Positions 25,788 through 34,500 of a stretch of 64,000 nucleotides of DNA are shown here, piece after piece. A program made the position numbers and the translations under genes. Every line of letters starts with the position of its first letter. Positions within the stretch are counted from its first letter, which is position 1. Where the stretch lies: the NCBI RefSeq assembly GCF_019802045.1, contig NZ_JAHVHU010000010.1:62001-126000 (forward strand), in the 5' to 3' direction. Source of the DNA: Membranihabitans marinus. Lineage in GTDB: Bacteria > Bacteroidota > Bacteroidia > Chitinophagales > Saprospiraceae. A model generated the notes under the pieces. That model saw only the letters and a program-made list of their open reading frames with translations, was not told the origin of the DNA and did not search any database.

Positions 25788-28700
25788 TTAAATATTTATA
25801 TTTACTCCAAAATTAAACACCCGTTGCAATGGGTATCCCAAACCTCGTTGTCCCATTTCAATATCCCACAGTTTAAAATGACTGAATAAAAGCAGGTTGG
25901 TGCCACTTAAATATACCCTGACATCATCAAATTTTCCAATTCGGCCCGACTTGGGGGAAAAGGTATAGCCTAATTCTGCTTGTTTGACCCGAAGGAAAGC
26001 CCCATTGTAAAGCCACCAGGAACTCCTTTGCTGATTATTTTGATTACCGATTGTACTCAGCCGGGGCCATAATGCATAGGTGTTTTGGTTTTGTAGTGAA
26101 TAATGATCATCGGCAAATGCTTTTATAATTTGACGTCCGCCTTCAAAAGGAGCGACCTGTCCCGGATCCACCCAAAAGGAGGATCGGGCAGATCCCTGAA
26201 AAAAGACAGACACATCAAAATCTTTATATCCTACAGAAAAGCCGGCACCATAAATTATTTCCGGCACCGTCGGAAAACCGATCGGGACTCGATCAAGCGA
26301 AGTAATTTGACCGTCCTGATTCACATCTTTGTACTTAATATCTCCACCAATCACGTCACCAAATGGTTGATCAGGGGAATTAGCCACTTCTTCGTCATCA
26401 ATAAAAAGTCGCTCAGCAATATATCCCCATTGTTTTGAAATGGGTTGACCAATGCGTGACAACCACCATTCTTTTTCATATAATGGTTCTTCATACACCT
26501 TAAATTGACTTGTCGCGTAGGTGAAATTTCCACGAACTTGAAGCCAGAAGGAATTACGGTGCGTATACGTATAATCAGACATGATATCCATTCCGCCTCC
26601 GGATGCGGCCCCCACATTGGCACGAACAGGAGCTGTCAGACCCATCGTAGACGGAATATCGATCCGCGACATTAAGATATTCGCTCGCTCCTCCGTGAAA
26701 AAATCTGCCTGAATATTTAAATTCTCAAACAAACTGGCTTCGATCGATAAATTCGCTTTTTTCGAAACCTCCCAGGTTACATCGGGATTTGAATAGCGAG
26801 TAACATTCACGCCGTTGCGTGAATAGGGATTAATCTGCCCAAACCTAAAACCTTGTGCACCAGCGTTCATATTCACATTGGACAAATAGAAGAAACGGTC
26901 TGAGGCACTTCCAATGGCATCATTTCCAACCAATCCATAGGTTGCTCTAATCCGTAAATTATTGACTATATCTTTTAATGGCAACCAAAAATCTTCGTTG
27001 GAAATGCTCCATGCAAATCCAACAGAAGGGAAAAAACCATAGCGGTGATTTTTATCGAATTTCTCTGATCCATTGTATCCAAAATTGAATTCCCCGTAAT
27101 ATCGCTCGTCATAAGAATAAGTCAAACGACCAGAAACTCCAAAGTTTCTTCGGGGTAAAGAAAGTTGTAGACTTGAAGCTCGAGCTGTGATGGATGACCT
27201 CAATATATTCACCAGAAGACCGCTAAGTGAATGCTTGTCAGCAAATGTACGGTTGTAATTGAGGGCAGACTCCATGTAAAATACGTTCTCTTGCTGCCGG
27301 TTGTTATCATTCAACCTAAAGCTCAAAAACTCTTCACCCGTGCTTTCATTAAAGTTTTCTATGCTGTATTCTCCGGAAAATTTATCAAAGTCGGACAGTT
27401 CATAGTAGAAAGGTTTATAAGACCTTTCAATATCAAACCTGGAGGTTCGGTTCGTATTGAACATGGTGCGAAACGACAAGCCTTCGGTAATGAAATTCAG
27501 GTCTTGTTTGATTTCCATCTGTGCCAACATCAATGATCTTTGGTAATCCCGATATCCCTTGACCATATTAGCATATGGGTTAATAAAAGGGCGGTCAGAG
27601 ACCCCTCCAAACAAAATATGATTGATGTGCTGATGCTTTTGACCCCGCTCATAGAACGGTAAAAAATCAACTGGATTGGAGCGTATGACTTGATTATAAA
27701 CAGTGGATCCACCGTCCAAAGGTCCTTTATAATCATCAAAATTACCGTTCAATCGAACGATCAATTCTGTAGAAGGGGATAGATTAATATTCACATTTGC
27801 ACGGAGGGTGTAGGTCTTTAAGTCAATGTTATTATTAAAATTATTAATCCCGTTGACCTTCAGGGTTCCATTGTCCTGCGCGACCGACCCTGCCACGTAA
27901 TACCGGGCAATTTTCCCTCCCCCACGCACATTTAGATTGTGTCGATGGTTGACCGTTCTATCTTTAAATAATTCATCCCTCCAGTCCACCGATGGAAAAA
28001 TGACCGAATTGGGATTTTTTCTGGTTTCATTGATTTTCTCCTGGCTATATAGTGGTATTGAAAATGGATCCCGGGCGAACAAGGCTTCATTATATAACTC
28101 CATATAAGTGACCGGATCCGCCAATTCTACATTGGACGTTGGTGACGACATCGAAAGTTCAGAGCGAAGTGATATCTGTACTTTGCCCTCTACCCCCTCC
28201 TTCGTAGTTACGTAAATCACGCCATTAGCTCCACGCGCCCCATACAAAGCGGTGGCGGTAGCATCCTTCATGATCGAAAAATTCTCGATATCATCCGGTC
28301 GTAATCGCGCTAATTCCGTGACGCCCAGTTCCACCCCGTCAATCAAGATGAGGGGATTAACCTTACCTACTCCAAATGAGGTGACGCCTCGAATAAAAAA
28401 TTCTGCATTATCCTGACCGGGTTCGCCACTTCGTTGATAGGAGATAACTCCTGCGGCTTGCCCAGCCAAAGCCGTCGTCAAATTACTCGCAGGCACTTTA
28501 AGATCCGCAGGACTAATCGAAGTTACGGCACCGACCATGTCTGTCTTTTTTTGTTTTCCAAAAGCGACCACGACCACTTCATCCACTAATGCTGCATCCG
28601 GCTGTAGTGTAATATTGATCGTTGTCCGACCATCCACTTTCACTTCCTGGGTTTTGTATCCAATATAAGATATGACCAGGGTCGCATTTTCATTAACATC

Positions 28701-29297
28701 GATTAATTCAAACTTTCCATCAAGGTCCGTGGCGGCCCCTTTATTGGTTCCCTTCACCTGAACATTGACTCCGATCAATGGTTCTCCTTCCTGATCTGTT
28801 ACGATACCACTAATATTGGTAGCTACTTTTTTAATCATTCGTTCAGCAGAAACCATTCTTTTGTTCAGTGGGATTTTGGATATCGGCCTCAAACTGTTCC
28901 GAACCTGTTTTTTTTCGGGTCCATCAGCGATAATATGCTCAAAGTGTTTCACCATTTCTTTCAGTGACTCCAAGCCCTTTTTATCATTTTGATACAAAAT
29001 CACAAACCGACGATCGTACAATTTAAATTTCAAATCAGTCTCACGCAGCACCCCGGTTAATGCCTCTTCGACAGACTGACTGTGGTTCGTCTGATACTCG
29101 ACTTTTATATCTTCCACAAGACTGTGGTCAAAGGTGAAGTAGACATTGTATTCCTTACTAATCATACTAATCGCTTCCACCAACAACATCTGCTTTTTAT
29201 GAGATGGATCATTTTCCACCTCCGCACTCCACGCCACGGATACTTGCGTAAAAATGAGTCCAAGAAGCAACACACCCGGGAATAAAAATTTCTTCAT
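25788..29297 (-). CDS. SusC family TonB-dependent transducer with N-terminal STN domain
   Basis: 1169 residues, about 100 longer than a plain SusC because of an STN domain (residues about 35-110: MLLVEAISMISKEYNVYFTF and LYDRRFVILYQ). This periplasmic domain talks to a FecR-type anti-sigma factor. After it come the carboxypeptidase-regulatory-like domain (GIVTDQEGEPLIGVNVQVKG), the box LVDEVVVVAFGKQKKTDM, the plug (IMKDATATALYGARGANGVI) and the barrel ending FNFGVNINI. The gene lies directly behind fecR (49 bases) and 4 bases before SusD. It should both import its ligand and report its presence, switching on its own operon. The ligand is unknown. Confidence 0.96.
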   Translation of the reverse strand: MKKFLFPGVLLLGLIFTQVSVAWSAEVENDPSHKKQMLLVEAISMISKEYNVYFTFDHSLVEDIKVEYQTNHSQSVEEALTGVLRETDLKFKLYDRRFVILYQNDKKGLESLKEMVKHFEHIIADGPEKKQVRNSLRPISKIPLNKRMVSAERMIKKVATNISGIVTDQEGEPLIGVNVQVKGTNKGAATDLDGKFELIDVNENATLVISYIGYKTQEVKVDGRTTINITLQPDAALVDEVVVVAFGKQKKTDMVGAVTSISPADLKVPASNLTTALAGQAAGVISYQRSGEPGQDNAEFFIRGVTSFGVGKVNPLILIDGVELGVTELARLRPDDIENFSIMKDATATALYGARGANGVIYVTTKEGVEGKVQISLRSELSMSSPTSNVELADPVTYMELYNEALFARDPFSIPLYSQEKINETRKNPNSVIFPSVDWRDELFKDRTVNHRHNLNVRGGGKIARYYVAGSVAQDNGTLKVNGINNFNNNIDLKTYTLRANVNINLSPSTELIVRLNGNFDDYKGPLDGGSTVYNQVIRSNPVDFLPFYERGQKHQHINHILFGGVSDRPFINPYANMVKGYRDYQRSLMLAQMEIKQDLNFITEGLSFRTMFNTNRTSRFDIERSYKPFYYELSDFDKFSGEYSIENFNESTGEEFLSFRLNDNNRQQENVFYMESALNYNRTFADKHSLSGLLVNILRSSITARASSLQLSLPRRNFGVSGRLTYSYDERYYGEFNFGYNGSEKFDKNHRYGFFPSVGFAWSISNEDFWLPLKDIVNNLRIRATYGLVGNDAIGSASDRFFYLSNVNMNAGAQGFRFGQINPYSRNGVNVTRYSNPDVTWEVSKKANLSIEASLFENLNIQADFFTEERANILMSRIDIPSTMGLTAPVRANVGAASGGGMDIMSDYTYTHRNSFWLQVRGNFTYATSQFKVYEEPLYEKEWWLSRIGQPISKQWGYIAERLFIDDEEVANSPDQPFGDVIGGDIKYKDVNQDGQITSLDRVPIGFPTVPEIIYGAGFSVGYKDFDVSVFFQGSARSSFWVDPGQVAPFEGGRQIIKAFADDHYSLQNQNTYALWPRLSTIGNQNNQQRSSWWLYNGAFLRVKQAELGYTFSPKSGRIGKFDDVRVYLSGTNLLLFSHFKLWDIEMGQRGLGYPLQRVFNFGVNINI

Positions 29298-29346
29298 GAT
29301 TATCTTTCTTTATCTTGGTTATTTGGTTGATGCATTTAAACCTTAA

Positions 29347-30288
29347 CTATTTACTTTCTATATAATATTTACCATCTATTTCCTGTATAGCCACTTTCAT
29401 CGCCAATTCAAGTGACTGTTTGGTAGCTTCCCAATCCATGTAGGGTACGCCGACATCCATTACTTTATCATTCAGCGCACTATCCACACAGATCAATTCA
29501 ACCCCGTAAATATCGCTGAGTTCGGGTATAATCCTGTTCAAAGGTTGTTCTTGAAAACTAATCACCCCTGTTTTCCAAGCCGCAGCAGATCTCAATGTCT
29601 CCATTTCCGTTTTCTCGATCTTTTGAGAAATCGATTCATATTCTATTTTATCCCCTGGAACCATGGCCAGTTCCTCCACACCAGGCAATGCGAGCTGGAC
29701 CTTTCCTTCCTCAAGGTATACCTTAGTATCTCCCCTCCGGTTTGACACATTGAATGAGGTACCCAGTACTTTCACCACTACATCTCCGGTATTTACTTCA
29801 AATTTTTGGGCCTTATATTTTGCGACTTCAAAAAAAGCTTCCCCATCAAGGGTTACCGATCGGATTCCTGTTCTTTTCCAGTTCGTACTCCAGGTTAATT
29901 CAGAGTTGGCGTTCAATGTGACCTGACTCCCATCCGGAAGCTCAATCATCTGACGTTCTCCAAAATCAGTATGATAGTGAACCTGACCAGAATTGGAAGT
30001 AAACCACCAAACAGTACCGGCAGCAATTAATAGCGCAATAGCTGCAGCTACCTTCCACATTGAGGTTCTGGAAACTATCTGTTTTTTAGAAATTGATTTT
30101 GGAATTTGATCCTTGCCATCCTTTAATCCAGCAGAGAAATTCTTCCAATCCTGATCAACGTCCGCATCGATTAGAGCATAAAATTCCGGATTAATATCCA
30201 ATAACCGCGTCATTTCCTCTACTTCGTGAACCGTAGAAGTACCATTTTTATATTTGATTAGCAGTTCTTGAAATTCTTTTTTATACAT
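29347..30288 (-). CDS. FecR family anti-sigma factor
   Basis: 313 residues. An N-terminal cytoplasmic part of about 75 residues (ELLIKYKNGTSTVHEVEEM) should hold the sigma factor. One membrane span follows (KVAAAIALLIAAGTVWWF). The periplasmic FecR domain starts at HTDFGERQMIELPDGSQVTL, and the C-terminal DUF4974-like part (LNRIIPELSDIYGVELI) resembles an STN fold. In this family the periplasmic part contacts the STN domain of the cognate SusC, and the signal releases or activates the ECF sigma factor. The gene is divergent from the sigma gene at 30507 and upstream of the STN-SusC gene, the canonical arrangement. Confidence 0.94.
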   Translation of the reverse strand: MYKKEFQELLIKYKNGTSTVHEVEEMTRLLDINPEFYALIDADVDQDWKNFSAGLKDGKDQIPKSISKKQIVSRTSMWKVAAAIALLIAAGTVWWFTSNSGQVHYHTDFGERQMIELPDGSQVTLNANSELTWSTNWKRTGIRSVTLDGEAFFEVAKYKAQKFEVNTGDVVVKVLGTSFNVSNRRGDTKVYLEEGKVQLALPGVEELAMVPGDKIEYESISQKIEKTEMETLRSAAAWKTGVISFQEQPLNRIIPELSDIYGVELICVDSALNDKVMDVGVPYMDWEATKQSLELAMKVAIQEIDGKYYIESK

Positions 30289-30432
30289 ACCATTTGTTTA
30301 TTCAACGCCATAAGTTTTATCTCACAACCTTAAAGTATTTACTATCTGGCGATCTATATACAGGTAAACTCCATTGGGTCAAAAAGAGACTAGTTAAATC
30401 CTAAAAATTTTTTAATAATCTTAAATTATCCC

Positions 30433-30440
30433 TACATTTG
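30433..30440 (+). promoter_or_regulatory. Candidate -7 promoter element of the ECF sigma gene
   Basis: TACATTTG fits TAnnTTTG exactly, 67 bases before ATG 30507. The -33 region has only a T-rich tract (30408-30413), so strength is uncertain. Confidence 0.42.
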
Positions 30441-30506
30441 GGCATGATAACAAGATCACTGACTTAAGTCCTAGCCCCAAGTTTTGAACTTGTTAACTAT
30501 GTGAAG

Positions 30507-31031
30507 ATGGAAGAATTAGTGCAACAATACCGGAACCGAATTTATGGTTTCCTTCTGAAATATGTGAAGATCCCGGAACAGGCAGAGGACCTGACACAGG
30601 ATGTTCTGATTAAGCTATGGAAGAATCGGAATCGAATTCTATCAATGGAAGATCAGGAAGCTTACATACTAGCTGTTACCCGCAACCAGGTGCGAGATCA
30701 TTTTAAGAAAATGACGAGAGAGGAATCCTACCTCCAGGAAGTCATTCTACATATGCCTACGCAAAATAGCAATGAGTACGCTATAATCCAGCGTCATGAA
30801 TTGCAAGAATCCATCCAATCTGTCGTGGCTGAACTCCCACAACGACAGCAAGAGGTTTACAAGCTCTTTTACGACAAAGGAAAATCCCTGAAAGAGATCG
30901 CTATAGAATTGAACATTTCACCCTATACCGCTAAAAACCACCGGGCTCAGGCACTTAAGTTTATACGTTCTCGCATCAATCCGGAAGCATTTTTGACCGG
31001 TGCCATGATTATATTCCTCTTACTAGGCTAA
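30507..31031 (+). CDS. ECF RNA polymerase sigma factor (FecI/sigma-70 family)
   Basis: 174 residues from ATG 30507; an in-frame GTG at 30501 would add two residues. Region 2 is visible at the N-terminus (EELVQQYRNRIYGFLLKYV, then AEDLTQDVLIKLWKNR, and QEAYILAVTRNQVRDHF). Region 4 has the helix-turn-helix LPQRQQEVYKLFYDKG plus LKEIAIELNISPYTAKNHRA. There is no region 3, as expected for group IV sigma factors. It is divergent from fecR and the STN-SusC operon, which it most likely transcribes when the SusC ligand is present. The short hydrophobic tail AFLTGAMIIFLLLG is common in Bacteroidota ECF sigmas. Confidence 0.94.
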   Translation: MEELVQQYRNRIYGFLLKYVKIPEQAEDLTQDVLIKLWKNRNRILSMEDQEAYILAVTRNQVRDHFKKMTREESYLQEVILHMPTQNSNEYAIIQRHELQESIQSVVAELPQRQQEVYKLFYDKGKSLKEIAIELNISPYTAKNHRAQALKFIRSRINPEAFLTGAMIIFLLLG

Positions 31032-31216
31032 AACATCAGGTCTAAGCGCATAATACTTCTCAAGACAAGTTTAACGCTGTGCGATCAGAGAATAGGTCGT
31101 CATTGACCACTAGTTTCACGCCTATGTTGTCTACTGTGTCATTCTAAAGGAGCATATGATATGTTTGGGCACAAAAAACATAAATAAGTCTCGGAACAAG
31201 GCATTGTTACCTATCT

Positions 31217-33133
31217 TTATTCATACCCCGGATTCTGCTCCAATTGCGGCGCTTTATTCAATTCTACAATAGATATGGGCAACCAATATTGACGATCCTC
31301 CCAAATTCGTTCATCAGCTAGTACATCTGTATTGTGAATATACATGGACACACCATCATTAAAGTGATACACTTTCATCGGATGGTGATTCTGCACAGCA
31401 TCATCAGCGATCATCCATTTGCGAATCATGTACCAACGATCTCCCTCGGCCAACATTTCGATCATTCGTTCATGTCGATACCATTCCCGGGCCTTAGCTT
31501 GATCATTGGTGACCCGGTCAGGCAAACCAGCTCGGTTACGTATTTGATTCACAGCATTCAATCCTTCCTGTACTTCGCCTAGTTCAATACATGCTTCAGC
31601 ATAGTCTAACAAAACTTCAGCATACCGAAATTCTAACCAGCTGTTTTCATTGTTGTTTTGTTCACCATTCAGGCCAATGTCCAGCATTTTCCGCAGATAA
31701 TACCCTGTTTTGGTACCATTCCAAGCCTGGTTTGCAGCTGACCTTGTATCATATCCACCAGTAATCAAAGGCTCGAGTTGATCTATGGCATTGTTCTTTT
31801 CACTCAGTCCTTTCCCCAACAAATCAGCACCCGGTGCATCCACAAAATAACTGGCTTCGATTTTATCATTAGTTGCTGCACGTTCCTGCCATGGGGCACC
31901 GTCAAACAATACGTATGCATAAAACCGCGGTTCACGTCCCACATAGGGATTGCGTTCGGGCTCAGCTAATAGCTGTGCGTTGGTAAATTCGCGATACACC
32001 ATATTCCCCTCGTCAAATCGATCCCATTCAAACGGACGTCCATCTTTCATTTCAAATTTCCGAACCATGCTTTCCAAGGGTTCATTATTCCCCCAGTTAT
32101 TGTACCCGTTTGGCCCCCAATATAGGTTGTTACGGGCTCTATTACCTTGTTTATTGAGATATTGAATACCCCAAATCACTTCATCGTTCCAGGCTCCCTT
32201 TTGCATAAACAGATCATAATATACCTGGGCGTAGGATTGCACTTCGTCTTCGGTCATATTTTCCGGGGGGTCCTCTGTACTGCCTGCAAGTGCATAGGTA
32301 CCATAATTCTGATCGATAATTGATTTGGCAGCTTGTTTGGCGTCTTCCAAGCGCTGCTGCCGATTCCCTTCCTGAAAAGACACTAAAGGATTGGAAGGAG
32401 CATACCCTCCATTCGTCAATTCACCAGCCACAAAACTCAGTAATCTGGATTTTAGAGCAGCAGCGGCACCCTTCGTAGCTCGCCCTTGCTCTGTATCATT
32501 TTTTAAGGGTAAACCAGAAATCGATTGTTCCAGATCCATTAAAATAAAATCGACAGTTTCATTCAAAGTTGCTCTTTTTTGTGCGGTTAGATCATCATCC
32601 AATTCAAATTTCTTATCGACCAGCACGACGCCGCCATATGATCGTAATAAATTCGTATAATTAAAGGCACGAATAAAAAGAGCTTCTGCTTTTATCTGCG
32701 CTAAAAGTTTTTCTTCCTCACTATTCGATACGGGAACTTCATCGATGTTACTCAACAAAGTATTTACATTTTTGATGCTATTGTACATATAAGACCAATT
32801 CAAAAAACCGAAACGCCAATTTCCAAAATGCCCCATATCATCAGAAGTCAGGGTTCCTTTTAAAAAATTAATCTGTCCGGCACGATGGATATTCAAAAGT
32901 TCGTCCGTAGATGAAGACAGTAAATCTTCGCGCATGCCAAGTACTTCCTCTCGACCACCGCCCATATCATCGTAACATTGCCACAAAAATGCTTCCACGA
33001 GATTAATATCATCAAATAAAGTTTCTTCATTAAACGAATCCACCGGCTTCTGCTCTAGTAAATCTGTCTGGCAACTGAATAACCCAATTGTGAAAAGGAA
33101 TGCCAGAGAAAATAATAGTATATGGGTTCTCAT
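31217..33133 (-). CDS. SusD/RagB family lipoprotein
   Basis: 638 residues, lipoprotein signal ending TIGLFSC (Cys21), followed by QTDLLEQKPVDSFNEETLF. The TPR-like helix segment KAEALFIRAFNYTNLLRSYGGVVLVDKKF and the RagB part with YAEVLLDYAEACIELGE, RHERMIEMLAEGDRWYMIRKW and the ending LEQNPGYE show a complete protein. It pairs with the frameshifted SusC at 33163-36260, 29 bases upstream. If the SusC cannot be made whole, this lid protein would lack its porin. Substrate unknown. Confidence 0.95.
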   Translation of the reverse strand: MRTHILLFSLAFLFTIGLFSCQTDLLEQKPVDSFNEETLFDDINLVEAFLWQCYDDMGGGREEVLGMREDLLSSSTDELLNIHRAGQINFLKGTLTSDDMGHFGNWRFGFLNWSYMYNSIKNVNTLLSNIDEVPVSNSEEEKLLAQIKAEALFIRAFNYTNLLRSYGGVVLVDKKFELDDDLTAQKRATLNETVDFILMDLEQSISGLPLKNDTEQGRATKGAAAALKSRLLSFVAGELTNGGYAPSNPLVSFQEGNRQQRLEDAKQAAKSIIDQNYGTYALAGSTEDPPENMTEDEVQSYAQVYYDLFMQKGAWNDEVIWGIQYLNKQGNRARNNLYWGPNGYNNWGNNEPLESMVRKFEMKDGRPFEWDRFDEGNMVYREFTNAQLLAEPERNPYVGREPRFYAYVLFDGAPWQERAATNDKIEASYFVDAPGADLLGKGLSEKNNAIDQLEPLITGGYDTRSAANQAWNGTKTGYYLRKMLDIGLNGEQNNNENSWLEFRYAEVLLDYAEACIELGEVQEGLNAVNQIRNRAGLPDRVTNDQAKAREWYRHERMIEMLAEGDRWYMIRKWMIADDAVQNHHPMKVYHFNDGVSMYIHNTDVLADERIWEDRQYWLPISIVELNKAPQLEQNPGYE

Positions 33134-33162
33134 ATTTTTTGGTTTTATTATTACTCAATTCA

Positions 33163-34500
33163 TTAAAAGGTAATGTATGCACCCAGTGCAAAGGTCTTCA
33201 TGGCCGGATAAGATTCCGGATCTGCAATTTCAGGATCGTAATTTTTTTGTTTGCTATAAATCAAAAACAAATTATTCCCGGAAAGAAACAAACTCGCACC
33301 GGCGATCCCTACCTGATCCATCCAGGTATCGGGAAATTTATACCGCAAAACGGCATTTTTCAATCGCGCATAAGCCATATTATCGTACCAATAGGTACTG
33401 CTATTACTAATGTATGACCAATATTGATCTCCCCGGTGAAATGGGCGGGCATTGGTTGCCTGGGTTGTTTCAGGTGTCCAATAATCGGTAGCCATCCAGC
33501 TATAAACATTTTGACCAATCCCGCGATTCCCACTAATGGAAGATACATAATAATCTCCCTGTCCCTGAACCAGGATAGAGAGCCCCCAATTTTTATAGTT
33601 AAGGTCCAGTTTTACGCCATAAAACGTAGTTGGAAAATCAGTTTTATCTAATAGAATTCGATCTTCAGAATTAATCACACCATCGCCATTGTAATCCTCA
33701 AATATGACATCCCCCGGTTTGGCACCATTCCAGTGCGGATAACCGGCTACATCAGCCTCCGTCCGAAATATCCCGATCGCATTGTACACGAGGTCTGCTC
33801 CGTACGCATGACCGGTACGTCGTTGCCAGGGAACCGCACGTTCTGGTTCGTCCATAAAAACCACCTCATTTTTGCTCCATCCAATGTTTCCCGATACTGT
33901 AATCATCCACTCTTTCGACACCGATGAATTATATCCTCCTTCCAGCTCAAAACCTTTATTGTCTACGATAGCAATATTTTCATCGGGAAGGGCCAACCCG
34001 GAATAATCCGGTACAGAGGCGTTTCTCGAAGTAAGGATATCCGATCGACGGTTGTAGAATACATCTGCATTAAAAAAGAATGCATTGTCCAAAAATTCTG
34101 ATTCAAACCCGATATTGTAAGTTTTTTGCTTTTCCCAGGTGATATTTGGATTTGCCAGACTGGCTTGTGAAATTTTCGTTTTCACCTCTCGGTCACTCCC
34201 AATCGTCATTCCCGTTCCGAGTGTGTATTTATTAATATATTGAAAAGCAGCCCCGGGATCCATCCCCATTTCTCCGTAACTCAATTTAAGCTTGAAATAA
34301 TTGATCGCCGCTAAATTAGCTTGCCAAAAAGGCTCTTCCGATGCACGCCATCCCAACAGCAATCCGGGGAAGTTCCCCCATCGGCTTTTGGGAGGAAACT
34401 TCAATGAACCATCTCGTCGGAATATAAACTCTGCCAGATATTTACCTTGAAAATTATAATTCAATCGACCAATCCAGGAACTACGTGCATAAATATTCAA
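33163..34500 (-). CDS. SusC family transporter, C-terminal barrel part (split from 34497-36260 by a frameshift)
   Basis: 445 residues of TonB-dependent beta-barrel, starting at a non-ATG (TTG) codon inside what should be one gene. It opens with a conserved SusC stretch (IYARSSWIGRLNYNFQGKY then LAEFIFRRDGS) and ends in FALGAYITF, a complete barrel terminus. There is no signal peptide, so alone it could not reach the outer membrane. The coding frame continues smoothly from the upstream fragment if one G is added to the tract at 34527-34535; the fused product would have about 1030 residues, normal for SusC. No other damage was seen in either part. Confidence 0.85.
   Translation of the reverse strand: MNIYARSSWIGRLNYNFQGKYLAEFIFRRDGSLKFPPKSRWGNFPGLLLGWRASEEPFWQANLAAINYFKLKLSYGEMGMDPGAAFQYINKYTLGTGMTIGSDREVKTKISQASLANPNITWEKQKTYNIGFESEFLDNAFFFNADVFYNRRSDILTSRNASVPDYSGLALPDENIAIVDNKGFELEGGYNSSVSKEWMITVSGNIGWSKNEVVFMDEPERAVPWQRRTGHAYGADLVYNAIGIFRTEADVAGYPHWNGAKPGDVIFEDYNGDGVINSEDRILLDKTDFPTTFYGVKLDLNYKNWGLSILVQGQGDYYVSSISGNRGIGQNVYSWMATDYWTPETTQATNARPFHRGDQYWSYISNSSTYWYDNMAYARLKNAVLRYKFPDTWMDQVGIAGASLFLSGNNLFLIYSKQKNYDPEIADPESYPAMKTFALGAYITF

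Noticed and set aside
31334-32660. Several plus-strand frames opposite the SusD gene
   Set aside because: All are shadows of the well-supported SusD coding sequence.
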